Source: Collimonas pratensis
GTDB lineage: Bacteria > Pseudomonadota > Gammaproteobacteria > Burkholderiales > Burkholderiaceae_D
Direction of reading: 5' to 3'
Assembly: GCF_001584185.1 (NCBI RefSeq)
Contig: NZ_CP013234.1
Span: 5,270,001 to 5,334,000, forward strand
Length of the DNA: 64,000 bases
The notes under the pieces were generated by a model. The model was not told the origin of the DNA. It made no database searches and was given only the letters and a program-made list of their open reading frames with translations. Positions 1-10,046 of the stretch are shown piece after piece (position 1 is the first letter of the stretch; each line of letters opens with the position of its first letter). The position numbers were made by a program, and so were the translations under genes.

Positions 1-570
1 GCCGTAGACAATCTCTTCCAGGGCATTGGCGCCGGTGGCGCGGATGCCTTCGACCGGTTGTGGATCGATGGCTTCCACTGCTTCAGAAAACAGCTTCGAC
101 AGCGTCCCGGTAGTGGCGACGAACAGCGCCAGGACACCGGCAAACGGCCCCAGGCCGACCGCCACCACAAACAGCATGGCAAACACCATTTCATTGATCG
201 CCCGTGCCGCATCCATCAAGCGGCGCACCGGCTGGTTGACCCAGGCTGGCGCAATGTTCGACGACGCCAGCAAGCCGCACGGCACGGCGCACACCACCGC
301 CAGCGCCGTACCCCAGACGGCAATCTGTATCGTCACCAGCAGTTCTTGCAGGTAAGTGCGCCACTCGTGGAAGTCAGGCGGGAAAAAGCTGGCGGCGTAG
401 GTGCCCATGTTGCCGCCGTCGCGCAGCAGTTCCAGCGGGCGCATGTCTGCGCCCTTCCATGACGCGATCAGGATTGCCAGCAGCACGCCCCAGAACAGCG
501 TCCGGCCGATCGATTGCTTGGGCGGGACAGGAAACGTGGTTTGCATTTTCAGAGGTACGGAACTAGTCAT
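1..570 (-). CDS. phnE: Phosphonate ABC transporter permease PhnE (partial, C-terminus outside window)
   Basis: Inner-membrane permease of the phosphonate importer. I translated 190 codons from ATG at 570 until the frame leaves the window at base 1. The N-terminus ([12 protein letters not shown]) is followed by a hydrophobic segment around residues 25-40. A typical binding-protein-dependent permease region then begins, with the PhnE-like stretches [16 protein letters not shown] and [15 protein letters not shown]. The ABC-ATPase contact loop ([19 protein letters not shown]) is visible near residue 170. Full-length PhnE is about 260-280 residues, so roughly a third is missing. It starts only 3 bases after the phnD stop, so it is the third gene of a phnC-phnD-phnE operon. 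Confidence 0.93.
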   Translation of the reverse strand, partial: MTSSVPLKMQTTFPVPPKQSIGRTLFWGVLLAILIASWKGADMRPLELLRDGGNMGTYAASFFPPDFHEWRTYLQELLVTIQIAVWGTALAVVCAVPCGLLASSNIAPAWVNQPVRRLMDAARAINEMVFAMLFVVAVGLGPFAGVLALFVATTGTLSKLFSEAVEAIDPQPVEGIRATGANALEEIVYG

Positions 571-573
571 TGC

Positions 574-1548
574 TTAGGATTTGGCCAGGTCGGACAATTT
601 GCGGTTGATGTCGTCAAGCTTGGTCTTCTTTTCGTCGGCGCTCAGGTTCTCGTCGGCTTCCAGCTTGCCCTTTTGCTTGAACAGTTCCAGCTGGCGGATA
701 GGATTCAGCTGGACATTGCTGGACTCGGCAAAGCCGCTGTATTGCAGCTTGGCCAGCTGCGCTTTTTCTGCCGCGGCGTTAGGACCGGTCTTGCCGTAGT
801 TGACGAAAAAATCCTTGACCTTGGCCTTGACGTCGGCCGGCAGATCCTTGCGCCATACCAGCGGATCGGCAGCGATCAGCGGCGATTTCCAGACGATGCG
901 CACTTCCTTGGCAACGGCAGGCTGACGCTCTTCGATGCGGTCCATGGTATCGGATGCAAACACGGCGGAATCGAGCTGCTTGTTGGCCACAGCCAGGATG
1001 TTGGCTTCATGGTTGGAAGTACGGATAACCTTGAATGCAGTTTTCGGATCAACATTGTTCTTGGCGAAGATATAGTAGTTCGGTAGCAGGAAACCGGAAG
1101 TCGAATTCGGATCACCGATACCGAAAGTCAGATTCTTGGAATTCTTCAGGACGTCTTCGATGCTCTTGTACGGGCTGTCTTTCTGTACGCCGACCAGGCT
1201 GTAATAACCCGATGTGCCATCCGGATTGACCACGTGTGCGAACACTTCACCGCTGGCACGGTCGACCGCTTCCATCGCCGACTTGTTGCCGAACCAGCCC
1301 ATCTGCACCTTGCCGAAACGCATGCCTTCGATGATGCCGGCGTAGTCGGAGGCAAAGAAGCCGTTGACCTTGACGCCGATGCGCTTGCTCATTTCATCCA
1401 GCACCGGCTGCCAGTCCTGCTTCAGGTTTTGCGACGATTCGGTGGAGATGATGCCGAAGTTCAGTACTTTGGCGTCGTCGGCGTGCGCAGTCGTCGCCGC
1501 CAGCATCGCCAGGGTCATTGCGGCGCCGGAAAATAATTTTGCAAACAT
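574..1548 (-). CDS. phnD: Phosphonate ABC transporter, periplasmic substrate-binding protein PhnD
   Basis: Periplasmic receptor that hands phosphonates such as 2-aminoethylphosphonate to the PhnCE importer. It has 324 residues with a classical signal peptide (MFAKLFSGAAMTLAMLAATTAHA). The mature part begins LNFGIISTESSQNLK, which closely follows the Escherichia coli PhnD N-terminus. Other family stretches are DYAGIIEGMRFGKVQMGW, GDPNSTSGFLLPNYY (phosphonate-binding Ser/Thr loop) and DPLVWRKDLP. The C-terminal 40 residues are a charged helix, as in PhnD. It lies between phnC and phnE on the same strand. No phn C-P lyase genes are present in this window, so use of the imported phosphonate must be encoded elsewhere. 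Confidence 0.95.
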   Translation of the reverse strand: MFAKLFSGAAMTLAMLAATTAHADDAKVLNFGIISTESSQNLKQDWQPVLDEMSKRIGVKVNGFFASDYAGIIEGMRFGKVQMGWFGNKSAMEAVDRASGEVFAHVVNPDGTSGYYSLVGVQKDSPYKSIEDVLKNSKNLTFGIGDPNSTSGFLLPNYYIFAKNNVDPKTAFKVIRTSNHEANILAVANKQLDSAVFASDTMDRIEERQPAVAKEVRIVWKSPLIAADPLVWRKDLPADVKAKVKDFFVNYGKTGPNAAAEKAQLAKLQYSGFAESSNVQLNPIRQLELFKQKGKLEADENLSADEKKTKLDDINRKLSDLAKS

Positions 1549-1612
1549 GATATGAAACTCCAGATGAGGATGGATGTGATTGGATAAGCTGGTGCGTGGA
1601 AACTGGAGAGGT

Positions 1613-2458
1613 TCAGGCGGCGACCGCCATTGCCGGGATGCTGTCGAACGGCGTCGGCACGGCGGCGGCCGGCCGGGTCAGGCTGTTGGAGCTGCCCAGG
1701 ATGTCTTCCGCCTCGCTGCCGTACAGATCGCGCAGCATGGCTTCGGTCAAAGCGCTGGAGGGGCCGTCGTATACCACCCGGCCTTTGTGCAGCGCCACCG
1801 TACGCGGACAGAAACGCAGCGCCACATCGACCTGATGCAGGGAAACGATGACAGTGCTCTTGTCGCGCTGGTTAACGTCGGCCAGCGTTTGCATCACACG
1901 CCGCGCCGATTCCGGGTCCAGTGAAGCAATCGGTTCATCTGCCAGCACCACGCGCGCCTTCTGCACGATAGTGCGAGCGATCGCCGCCCGTTGCTGCTGA
2001 CCGCCGGAGATCGCTGATGCACGCTTGTAGGCATGGTCGGAGATGCCGACACGCGCCAGCGCTTCCAGGCCGAGCGCTTTTTCTTCCGCGGTAAACAATT
2101 TGAAGCAGCTGCGCCAGAGCGGCATGCGCGACAAGCCGCCGGTCAGGACATTCGTCAGAACCGGCAAGCGGCCGACCAGATTGAACTGCTGGAAGACAAA
2201 ACCGACGTTGGCGCGGACCGCGCGGATATTGCGATCGACCTGGCCGTCCTTCTGCACCGACTTGCCATCAATGGAAATCGTGCCGCCGCTGCTATCTGCC
2301 GCCATCAGGCCGGAAATATGTCGCAACAGCGTTGATTTTCCTGAACCGGATGCACCGATCAACGCCACCATTTCGCCTTGCGCGAAACGCAGACTGACAT
2401 TGTCCAGAGCACGGAAACCGCCGCGGAACGTCTTTGATAAACCTTTGATTTCGACCAT
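1613..2458 (-). CDS. phnC: Phosphonate ABC transporter ATP-binding protein PhnC
   Basis: Cytoplasmic ATPase that powers phosphonate import with PhnD and PhnE. Using ATG at 2458 ([15 protein letters not shown]) it has 281 residues, the usual PhnC length; the frame stays open to a TTG at 2506 but that adds a non-homologous tail. Walker A is GASGSGKST, the ABC signature [13 protein letters not shown], Walker [13 protein letters not shown] and the switch histidine VSLHQ. The last 40 residues (after [10 protein letters not shown]) are a family-atypical tail ending IPAMAVAA. It is the first gene of phnCDE. A short perfect dyad lies about 100 bp upstream at 2558-2574. Confidence 0.95.
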   Translation of the reverse strand: MVEIKGLSKTFRGGFRALDNVSLRFAQGEMVALIGASGSGKSTLLRHISGLMAADSSGGTISIDGKSVQKDGQVDRNIRAVRANVGFVFQQFNLVGRLPVLTNVLTGGLSRMPLWRSCFKLFTAEEKALGLEALARVGISDHAYKRASAISGGQQQRAAIARTIVQKARVVLADEPIASLDPESARRVMQTLADVNQRDKSTVIVSLHQVDVALRFCPRTVALHKGRVVYDGPSSALTEAMLRDLYGSEAEDILGSSNSLTRPAAAVPTPFDSIPAMAVAA

Positions 2459-2557
2459 GATTGTTACCGCCATTACGCTTTTGAATGGCCGAAGTATTGC
2501 GGTCAAATATGTCAGGCGTATGAAAGTATTGTGACCATTCGATTACAAACAGCAAAT

Positions 2558-2574
2558 TTGTAGACAATCTACAA
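2558..2574. promoter_or_regulatory. Perfect dyad upstream of phnC, possible GntR-type operator
   Basis: TTGTAGA-CAA-TCTACAA, two perfect 7-bp arms with a 3-bp spacer, contains TTGTAGACAA. That fits the TTGT..ACAA half-sites common for GntR/FadR-like regulators. It lies 100 bp upstream of the phnC start, and the only other flanking gene is rlpA, which ends at 2686. Phosphonate uptake genes are often governed by PhoB or GntR-type PhnF. The regulator is not in this window, so the assignment is an inference from shape and place. Confidence 0.4.
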
Positions 2575-2685
2575 GTCTGTTTTGAGTGGCTTGGTTACTG
2601 TTGGGAATTACTTTTTTACAGGAAAGAAAATCCGATTGGCCTGCACCCGGCTTGGGCAATGGTGCCGTGCTGAGCGCGGCGCAGC

Positions 2686-3798
2686 CTAGCGCTGCACCAC
2701 AATCGGATTGACGCTGGTGCGCTGGCGGATCTGCTGCAGGATGTTGTCGGCATCGGAACGGCTGGTGTAAGGCCCTGCGTACAGGCGATACAGGCCGTTG
2801 ACGGCGACGCTGTTGAGGGAGTCAACCAGGCCGGACAATTCCTGCATCAGGCGATTGCGGGCGCCATCGGCATTGGCTTGCTGGGAATAGGCGCCGAATT
2901 GCAGATAGAAGCCGCTGGCCAAAGTACTGTTGCCATCGCTCTGCGCCAAGGCGGGAGCGGTCGTGCCCGCAGGGGGGGATGACGGCGGATCAAGCAGCAG
3001 CGGTTGCGCCGTCAGCACCGGCATGTCCACCGATTCAGCGACCACGGTTGCCGGCGCGCTGTTGTCCCTGGCCGGCTCAAGCAGCGCTGGCGGCGTCGCC
3101 GCTGCCAGCGTGCCGTTCTGGCGCTGCTTGTTCATGGCGATGATATCCGCCGGCAGCAAACGCTCCACTTCCAGCTGGCCGCTGCCACTGCCGAGATAAC
3201 CCAGCTTCAGCGCCGCCGTGTAAGACAAGTCGATAATGCGGCTGGAATGAAACGGCCCGCGATCGTTGACCCGCACGATCACCTGGGCGCCGGTTTTCAG
3301 GTTGGTGACCCGGGCATAGGATGGAATCGGCAAGGTCGGATGCGCGGCGGTCATCTTGTACATATCGTACAGTTCGCCGGACGATGTCTTTTGATTATGG
3401 AATTTCTTGCCATACCAGCTGCCGGTGCCGCGCTGCTTGAAAGGCTGGTCATCGGTCATCGGCGTATAGGTCTTGCCAAAAACAACATAGGGCTTGTTGC
3501 CGGTGCGCGAATAAGGTTCGATCGTCGGCACCGCATCCGGCACGTCCAGCAGCCCCTCAGGCGTGACATCGCCCGGACCGTCATCCTTGTAGTAGCCACC
3601 GCGGCCGGAGCCTGCTGCGGGCAGTGCAGGCCCGCCACGCACGCCTGCCGTCGTCTTGACCGGCGACGCCGAAGAGGAAGGCGCTTTCGGCGAGCTGCCG
3701 CAGCCGGCCAGGATCAGGGCCGCCAGCAATACGCTCGAGTAGCTCACCACGCTGTAGCCAGCGCTCGCCTTACGCTTTCCGCCCTGCTTGCCTAGCAT
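2686..3798 (-). CDS. rlpA: Septal ring lytic transglycosylase RlpA family lipoprotein
   Basis: Outer-membrane lipoprotein that cleaves or binds denuded peptidoglycan glycan strands at the septum. It has 370 residues. A signal peptide ends in the lipobox LILAGCG (lipidated Cys about residue 33). Around residues 125-215 is the double-psi beta-barrel catalytic domain with GTGSWYGKKFHNQKTSSGE, the acidic/His-type active region and VRVNDRGPFHSSRIIDLS. A Pro/Ala-rich linker follows, then a C-terminal SPOR domain (FYLQFGAYSQQANADGARNR) that binds denuded glycan. The ATG at 3798 has a GGGAG ribosome site. It is the last gene of the mre-mrd cluster, downstream of rodA, as in many proteobacteria. Confidence 0.92.
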   Translation of the reverse strand: MLGKQGGKRKASAGYSVVSYSSVLLAALILAGCGSSPKAPSSSASPVKTTAGVRGGPALPAAGSGRGGYYKDDGPGDVTPEGLLDVPDAVPTIEPYSRTGNKPYVVFGKTYTPMTDDQPFKQRGTGSWYGKKFHNQKTSSGELYDMYKMTAAHPTLPIPSYARVTNLKTGAQVIVRVNDRGPFHSSRIIDLSYTAALKLGYLGSGSGQLEVERLLPADIIAMNKQRQNGTLAAATPPALLEPARDNSAPATVVAESVDMPVLTAQPLLLDPPSSPPAGTTAPALAQSDGNSTLASGFYLQFGAYSQQANADGARNRLMQELSGLVDSLNSVAVNGLYRLYAGPYTSRSDADNILQQIRQRTSVNPIVVQR

Positions 3799-3873
3799 GC
3801 ACTCTCCCTATGATTCCGATGACTGCGGTACAGCCGTAATGGACCTGACTGCAGGCGCACAAGTTCAACCATG

Positions 3874-4986
3874 TTATGTCTGTATCAGTTTGCGATGACG
3901 CTGGATGCTCATCAGGATACCGGCTCCCAGGCCCAGGGTCACCAGCGCCGTGCCGCCATAGCTCATGAACGGCAAAGGTACGCCAACCACCGGCAAAATG
4001 CCACTGACCATGCCCATGTTGACGAACGCATAAGTAAAGAAGATCAGCGTGATGGAGCCGGCCAGCAGGCGCGTGAACATGGTTGGCGCATTGACCGCGA
4101 TCATCATGCCGCGCCCGATCAGCAGCATGTACAGGAACAGCAGGACACCGTTGCCGATCAGGCCGAATTCTTCGGAAAACACCGCAAAGATGAAATCGGT
4201 GGTGCGTTCAGGGATGAACTCCAGATGCGCCTGCGTGCCTTTCAGCCAGCCTTTGCCGAAGATGCCGCCGGAACCGACCGCGATGGTCGACTGGATGATG
4301 TGGAAGCCTTTGCCCAGCGGATCGGAAGTGGGGTCGATCAGCATCATCACGCGCTGTCGCTGGTAATCGTGCAATACCGACCACAGCACCGGCAGGCTGG
4401 CACCAACCGCCACCGCCAGTCCAAGCAGCACGCGCCAGGACAGGCCGGCCAGGAAAATCACATAGAAGCCGGCCGCCAGCACCAGAGTACCGGTACCGAG
4501 GTCCGGCTGACGGATGATCAGGCCGACCGGCAAGGCCAGCAACAACGCCGCCACCAGGTAGTCGCGCCAGGTGATCATGCCTTCGCGCTTCTGGAAATAC
4601 CAGGCCAGCATCAGCGGCATGGCGATTTTCATGATCTCTGACGGCTGGATGACCACGCCGAAATTGATCCAGCGGCGCGAACCCTTCTTGACGATGCCGA
4701 ACAAGGCCACCGCAATCAGCAGCGCCACGCCTATCGTATAGATCGGCACCGCGAAGCGCATCAGGGTCTGCGGCGGTATGTTGGCGGCCACCCACATGAT
4801 GACGAACGCCACCAGGATATTGCGCAACTGGTCTTCCACCCGGCCCGGAAAATCGATGCCGGCGGAATACAGCGTAACGATGCCGACCGACAGGATCAGG
4901 AACATGATCAGCGACAGCGCCGCATCGAACACCATGATGTGCGATTTGACGCTGCGCAGCCACGCGTATTTGTCGCCCAGGCTCAT
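3874..4986 (-). CDS. rodA: Rod-shape glycosyltransferase RodA (MrdB), SEDS family
   Basis: Polytopic inner-membrane peptidoglycan polymerase of the elongasome, working with PBP2. It has 370 residues with about ten hydrophobic segments. SEDS-family stretches include SRRWINFGVVIQPSEIMKIA, IIRQPDLGTGTLVLAAG (conserved Asp region), SEEFGLIGNG and PVVGVPLPFMSYGGTALV. It lies 29 bases downstream of mrdA and upstream of rlpA on the same strand, which is the classic mrdA-rodA-rlpA order. Start ATG at 4986 gives MSLGDKYAWLRSVKSH; an in-frame Met at residue 18 (MVFDAALSL) is a possible alternative start. Confidence 0.95.
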   Translation of the reverse strand: MSLGDKYAWLRSVKSHIMVFDAALSLIMFLILSVGIVTLYSAGIDFPGRVEDQLRNILVAFVIMWVAANIPPQTLMRFAVPIYTIGVALLIAVALFGIVKKGSRRWINFGVVIQPSEIMKIAMPLMLAWYFQKREGMITWRDYLVAALLLALPVGLIIRQPDLGTGTLVLAAGFYVIFLAGLSWRVLLGLAVAVGASLPVLWSVLHDYQRQRVMMLIDPTSDPLGKGFHIIQSTIAVGSGGIFGKGWLKGTQAHLEFIPERTTDFIFAVFSEEFGLIGNGVLLFLYMLLIGRGMMIAVNAPTMFTRLLAGSITLIFFTYAFVNMGMVSGILPVVGVPLPFMSYGGTALVTLGLGAGILMSIQRHRKLIQT

Positions 4987-5015
4987 GCTGTTGCTTTCAG
5001 TTCGGTGACCATCTG

Positions 5016-7013
5016 TTACTCCCGATTTCCCGGGGTTACTTCGCCCGGCTTGTAGCTGTCGTCAGAACCGTCGTTCGGTTTGACGTCGGTTGGCGCCGGC
5101 CCGAGATCCTCATCGGCTGCGGCGGGCGATGTCACCGGCGCGGCAATCTTGCCGTTATCACCAGGTCGCTTGCCCAGCAAATAGAAATCCAGCGCCTTGC
5201 GCGCAATCGGCGCCGCCGCCGCCGCGCCGAAGCCACCGTTTTCGACAATTACGGCAATCGCTATGCGCGGCTTGTCGGCAGGTGCAAACGCGGTATACCA
5301 GGCATTGTCGGCCAAGCGGGTGTTATTGTGCCTCTTGTCGTATTTCTCGCCTTGTTTGATGCCTAAGACCTGGGCTGTTCCGGTCTTGCCGCCCGACTCA
5401 TAACCGGCGCCGGCAAATATTGCTCGCCCGGTACCTTCGTGGGTAACCCCCACCATCGCTTTCTTGATGAAATCGACATTTTCCTGCTTCAGCGGAATAC
5501 GGTAACTTTCCTTCGGGACAGTTTGTGTCCGCGTGCGCGTTGTGCCGTCTTCGATGATCTTTACCAGATGCGGTTTCATCACTATCCCGTCGTTGACCAA
5601 GGTAGCTACCGCATGCGCCATCTGCAGTGGCGTAAAGGCATTGAAGCCCTGGCCGATCCCAAGTGAAATCGTATCGCCTCCGACCCACTTCTGCGCCGCC
5701 ACCCGTTTGTAGTATTTACGCTTCCAGTCAGTCGACGGCAATATTCCGCGCTGCTCATGCTCCAGGTCGATGCCGGTCAACTGGCCGAAACCGAACGGTT
5801 TCATGAAATCGTGGATGGTGTCGGGACCAAGGTCATTGGCCAGCATGTAATAATAGGTATCGCAAGATTCAACGATGGACTTGTACATGTCTACCCGTCC
5901 GTGGCCGCCTACCTTGTCGTCGCGGAACTGGTGCCCGCCGAGCATGAAATAGCCGATATCGTTAATGGCGAAAGAAGTGGTGCGCTTGCCCAGCTCCAGC
6001 GCTGCCAGCGCCATGAACGGCTTGTAGGTCGACCCGGGCGCATAAGTGCCGCTCATCGGGCGATTGATCAACGGGTGATCGGGCGAATTATTCAGTTCGT
6101 CCCAGCTTTGCTGATCGATACCTTCAACGAACAGATTGGGATCGAACGACGGCTGCGAAACATACGCCAGCACGTCCCCGGTGGATGGCTCGATCGCCAC
6201 CAGCGCACCGCGGCGATCACCGAACGCCTCCTCCACCACCTTCTGCAATTCGATGTCGATCGACAGAATCAGGTTGTCACCCGGAGTCGCCGATACGTGC
6301 GACATGCTGCGCACTGCCCGGCCGCTGGCGGCAATTTCGATTTCTTCGTAGCCGGTGGTGCCGTGCAATTGCTTTTCGTAGCTCTTTTCCAGGCCGTCCT
6401 TGCCGATGTAGCTGGTGCCCTTGTAGTTGGCGGCATCGTCGCTGTCGTCGATGCGGTCGGCATCCTTTTGGTTGATGCGGCCGATGTAGCCGATCACGTG
6501 CGCCGCCACTTCACCCAGAGGATATTGGCGGAACAGGCGCGCCTGCACATCGATCCCGGGAAAGCGATAACGCTGGGCGGTGAAGCGCGCCACTTCTTCG
6601 TCGGTCAGGCGAGTACGGATCGGCAGGCTGGCGAAGCTCTTCGAATCTTCCAGCAATTTCTTGAAACGGCGCCGGTCTTTCGGCGTGATGCTGACTACCT
6701 GCGCCAGCTCGTCGATCACTGGATCAAGGTCGCCACGGATTTTCGAGCGGGTGATTTCCAGCGTGTAGGCAGAATAGTTGCGAGCCAGGATGACGCCGTT
6801 GCGATCCATGATCAGGCCACGGTTAGGCACCACCGGCACCAGCGAAATGCGATTGTCCTCGGCCTGGGCGGCGTAGGCATCGTGGCGCACCACCTGCAGC
6901 CAGACGAAGCGTGCGCACAGCAAGCCGAAACAGATCATGACGAACGCGATGGCAGCCGATATCCGCAGGCGGAAATGGCGTAGTTCGCGTTCGGTGTTTT
7001 TAAATTCAGTCAT
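5016..7013 (-). CDS. mrdA: Penicillin-binding protein 2 (peptidoglycan D,D-transpeptidase MrdA)
   Basis: Class B PBP that cross-links peptidoglycan during lateral wall growth, partner of RodA. It has 665 residues: a short cytoplasmic N-terminus, one membrane anchor (ISAAIAFVMICFGLLCARFV), a PBP dimerisation/pedestal region around 60-240, then the transpeptidase domain. The catalytic SxxK is STYK (in SGTYAPGSTYKPFMA), the second motif lies in VESCDTYYYMLA, and KTG is in GGKTGTAQV. The C-terminal tail after residue 610 is Pro/Asp-rich and probably disordered. It sits between mreD and rodA in the shape operon. Confidence 0.97.
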   Translation of the reverse strand: MTEFKNTERELRHFRLRISAAIAFVMICFGLLCARFVWLQVVRHDAYAAQAEDNRISLVPVVPNRGLIMDRNGVILARNYSAYTLEITRSKIRGDLDPVIDELAQVVSITPKDRRRFKKLLEDSKSFASLPIRTRLTDEEVARFTAQRYRFPGIDVQARLFRQYPLGEVAAHVIGYIGRINQKDADRIDDSDDAANYKGTSYIGKDGLEKSYEKQLHGTTGYEEIEIAASGRAVRSMSHVSATPGDNLILSIDIELQKVVEEAFGDRRGALVAIEPSTGDVLAYVSQPSFDPNLFVEGIDQQSWDELNNSPDHPLINRPMSGTYAPGSTYKPFMALAALELGKRTTSFAINDIGYFMLGGHQFRDDKVGGHGRVDMYKSIVESCDTYYYMLANDLGPDTIHDFMKPFGFGQLTGIDLEHEQRGILPSTDWKRKYYKRVAAQKWVGGDTISLGIGQGFNAFTPLQMAHAVATLVNDGIVMKPHLVKIIEDGTTRTRTQTVPKESYRIPLKQENVDFIKKAMVGVTHEGTGRAIFAGAGYESGGKTGTAQVLGIKQGEKYDKRHNNTRLADNAWYTAFAPADKPRIAIAVIVENGGFGAAAAAPIARKALDFYLLGKRPGDNGKIAAPVTSPAAADEDLGPAPTDVKPNDGSDDSYKPGEVTPGNRE

Positions 7014-7068
7014 GGATATCAGCTACGATTCAGCACCAGCCGTGGCTGCCGATATATGTCAACAGACC

Positions 7069-7581
7069 CTAAATGGGGCGATTATCATCGCGATCGACCG
7101 CGCGCCGCTGCGGCGCCAGCAACAGCCATACCACCAGCGGCCACAGGGCCATGCTGACAAAGCTTTCGGCAAAATACAGCCAGCCTGGGAACTTGCCGTT
7201 GACGGACATGCGGATCACCAGCTGTATCAGCTGGGTAAGCAGCATCAGCGGCAGCACATGCAAGGCCTGGACGCTGACCGAGAACCACAGCACGCGACGA
7301 TGGATCATGATCGCAAAATAGGACAGCAAGGTATACGCCAGGGCGTTCTGGCCGAGCAACGTGGCTTCGTGCACATCCATCAGCAAGCCCATGCAAAAGG
7401 CGATGCCGATGCCGATCTTGCGCGGCTGGTGAATGCTCCAGAACACCAGCACCAGCGCGACGAAATCCGGCACGCCAGGCCATTGGCCCCAAGGCAGCAA
7501 ATTGAGCAGGAAGGCCAGCAGCAAGGTCATCGCGATGAATAGCGGATTGGCCGGCAACAGAATGTAGTGTGGACGCATCAT
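7069..7581 (-). CDS. mreD: Rod shape-determining protein MreD
   Basis: Small polytopic membrane protein of the elongasome, linking MreC to the RodA-PBP2 synthase. It has 170 residues with about five hydrophobic segments (for example LFIAMTLLLAFLLNLLPWG and LALVYTL-like helices). The family stretch GIGIAFCMGLLMDVHEATLLGQNAL matches the MreD signature around its conserved D. Its start overlaps the mreC stop by 4 bases (ATGA), so translation is probably coupled. Either of two adjacent ATG codons (7581 or 7578) could be the start. Confidence 0.94.
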   Translation of the reverse strand: MMRPHYILLPANPLFIAMTLLLAFLLNLLPWGQWPGVPDFVALVLVFWSIHQPRKIGIGIAFCMGLLMDVHEATLLGQNALAYTLLSYFAIMIHRRVLWFSVSVQALHVLPLMLLTQLIQLVIRMSVNGKFPGWLYFAESFVSMALWPLVVWLLLAPQRRAVDRDDNRPI

Positions 7582-8588
7582 CGGACGCCGGCTCCCTGCG
7601 GATTTTTACGGGCCGCTTCCGGGTTGGCTTCTTTCCCGGCATCTTTCGCAGCTTCCCTGGTCTTGTCGCGGGTGCTCTCGGTCAGGCGGCGCTTGCTGAG
7701 GATATCGGCTTTGCTGTTGGGAACGGCAGCTTCATCGTCAGGACGCACGATCGGATTCGGATCGACCAGCAAGATCAGCAATTGCGTGTGGCGATCAATG
7801 CCGGCCACCGGTTCGCACACGATGTGGGCGAAGGCATCGGCCGACTTGGTTTCAACCTGTATCACCTTGGCGACCGCAAGGCCGGCCGGATAGACGCCGT
7901 CGATGCCGGAGGTCACCAGCAGATCGCCCTTCTGGATATCGGCATTGGAAGACATGAAACGCAAGTCGAGATAGCCAGACTGGCCGCGGCCATAGGCGAC
8001 GCTGCGCAAACCATTACGCAGCACCTGCACCGGGATCGCCTGGTCCTTGTCGGTCAGCAGCGTGACTTCCGAAGTAAAGGGGAAAACGCGCGTAACCTGG
8101 CCGACAATGCCGGCGTCGTCGATCACCGGCTGGCCGGTGGCGACGCCGTGCTGCGAACCGCGGTCCATGATGACCTTGCGCGCAAACTGATCACGGGCGT
8201 CGTAGAGGATTTCGCTCATGACCGATTTCACCGGCAGACGCTGCTCGGCGCCCAGCAGTTTGCGCAGCTGCGCATTTTCCGCCGCCAGCTGCTGCGCCTG
8301 CTGCAATTGCTGCGCGCGCTCGCCCTGCTTGCTGCGCAATGCCTGGTTTTCTTTTTCCACCGTCGACAGCGAAGAAAAATAATCGATCACGCGATTGCTG
8401 GCGTCGCGCGGCACCAGGGCCACCATCTGCAAGGGATAGAGCGCGGTGCCGACTGCCTGCCGCACCAGCAGCAGCGCGTGCACTTTTGAATCGGCAATCA
8501 GCAGCGCCAGCGCCAGCAGCGTGCATATCACCGCCTTGGCGCGGGCTGACGCGCCTTGCTTGAATAGGGGTGGTGGACTGTATTCCAT
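7578..8588 (-). CDS. mreC: Rod shape-determining protein MreC
   Basis: Bitopic membrane protein whose periplasmic beta-rich domain activates PBP2. Starting at ATG 8588 (MEYSPPPLFKQGASA) it has 336 residues. The frame is open to a TTG at 8663, but the chosen N-terminus is the one usual for Burkholderiales MreC. There is one transmembrane helix at about residues 17-37, a coiled coil at about 70-110 (VEKENQALRSKQGERAQQLQQ), then the beta-barrel domain (VMDRGSQHGVATGQPVIDD, GLLVTSG-type motif as DLLVTSGIDGVYPAG). The last 60 residues are Lys/Asp/Ala-rich and likely disordered. A 167-bp gap with two hairpins separates it from mreB. Confidence 0.95.
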   Translation of the reverse strand: MEYSPPPLFKQGASARAKAVICTLLALALLIADSKVHALLLVRQAVGTALYPLQMVALVPRDASNRVIDYFSSLSTVEKENQALRSKQGERAQQLQQAQQLAAENAQLRKLLGAEQRLPVKSVMSEILYDARDQFARKVIMDRGSQHGVATGQPVIDDAGIVGQVTRVFPFTSEVTLLTDKDQAIPVQVLRNGLRSVAYGRGQSGYLDLRFMSSNADIQKGDLLVTSGIDGVYPAGLAVAKVIQVETKSADAFAHIVCEPVAGIDRHTQLLILLVDPNPIVRPDDEAAVPNSKADILSKRRLTESTRDKTREAAKDAGKEANPEAARKNPQGAGVR

Positions 8589-8660
8589 CAGTAATGGACA
8601 GATTCTATTTGGTCGGTGGCTGGCGGTACAAGCACATCCATGCCGGTACCGTAGATGCAA

Positions 8661-8696
8661 CAACGGGTCGTATGCACTGGTGCACCGACCCGGTTG
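8661..8696 (-). other. Strong hairpin between mreB and mreC (first of two)
   Basis: On either strand CAACGGGTCG pairs with CGACCCGGTTG with one bulged base, and TGCAC-TG-GTGCA pairs inside it. The stem-loop is long and GC-rich with no T-run afterwards, so it is not a standard Rho-independent terminator. It lies in the mreB-mreC gap, where it could protect the mreB messenger 3' end or cause partial termination, lowering mreCD relative to mreB. Confidence 0.5.
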
Positions 8697-8700
8697 CCGC

Positions 8701-8736
8701 TACCCACCCTCATGATCAAGCTGGCGAGGTGGGGTA
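8701..8736 (-). other. Second hairpin downstream of mreB
   Basis: TACCCACC pairs with GGTGGGGTA (one bulge), separated by about 19 bases. It lies 20 bases after the mreB stop codon and just before the stronger hairpin at 8661-8696 in the direction of transcription. There is no T-run. Likely messenger stability or processing structure; the function is inferred from position only. Confidence 0.4.
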
Positions 8737-8755
8737 AGCGTCGCATCAGTCTGGG

Positions 8756-9829
<1,074 letters not shown>

Positions 9830-9950
9830 TCAAACGTTTTTTAGGGGGGTGTCTAGTATCCGGCGCATGGTAAAGATCTATTACCTGCCGCATGGACGCA
9901 ACATTCTACCTTATAATTTGACTCAACTTAGGGCGTATAGCGCTCAAAAT

Positions 9951-9989
9951 GCTTGCTTTTTGCAAAAATCCGAGAAGTTTTTCGCAAGC
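9951..9989. promoter_or_regulatory. Imperfect dyad in the mreB/gatC divergent promoter region
   Basis: GCTTGC at 9951 and GCAAGC at 9984 flank an AT-rich core in which AAAAA and TTTTT also pair, giving a 39-bp imperfect inverted repeat. The whole gap (9800-10046, 247 bp) is AT-richer than its flanks. It must carry the promoters for mreB leftward and gatC rightward. A TATAAT occurs at 9912-9917 without a convincing -35, so I do not assign a transcription start. Confidence 0.35.
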
Positions 9990-10046
9990 AAACTATTAAT
10001 TTTTTAACCACACTAGCAGCCGCGCCCCGTAGCGCGATCGAAAATC

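Noticed and set aside
9912..9917. TATAAT as a gatC promoter -10
   Set aside because: No acceptable -35 at 16-18 bp on either strand; left unassigned.
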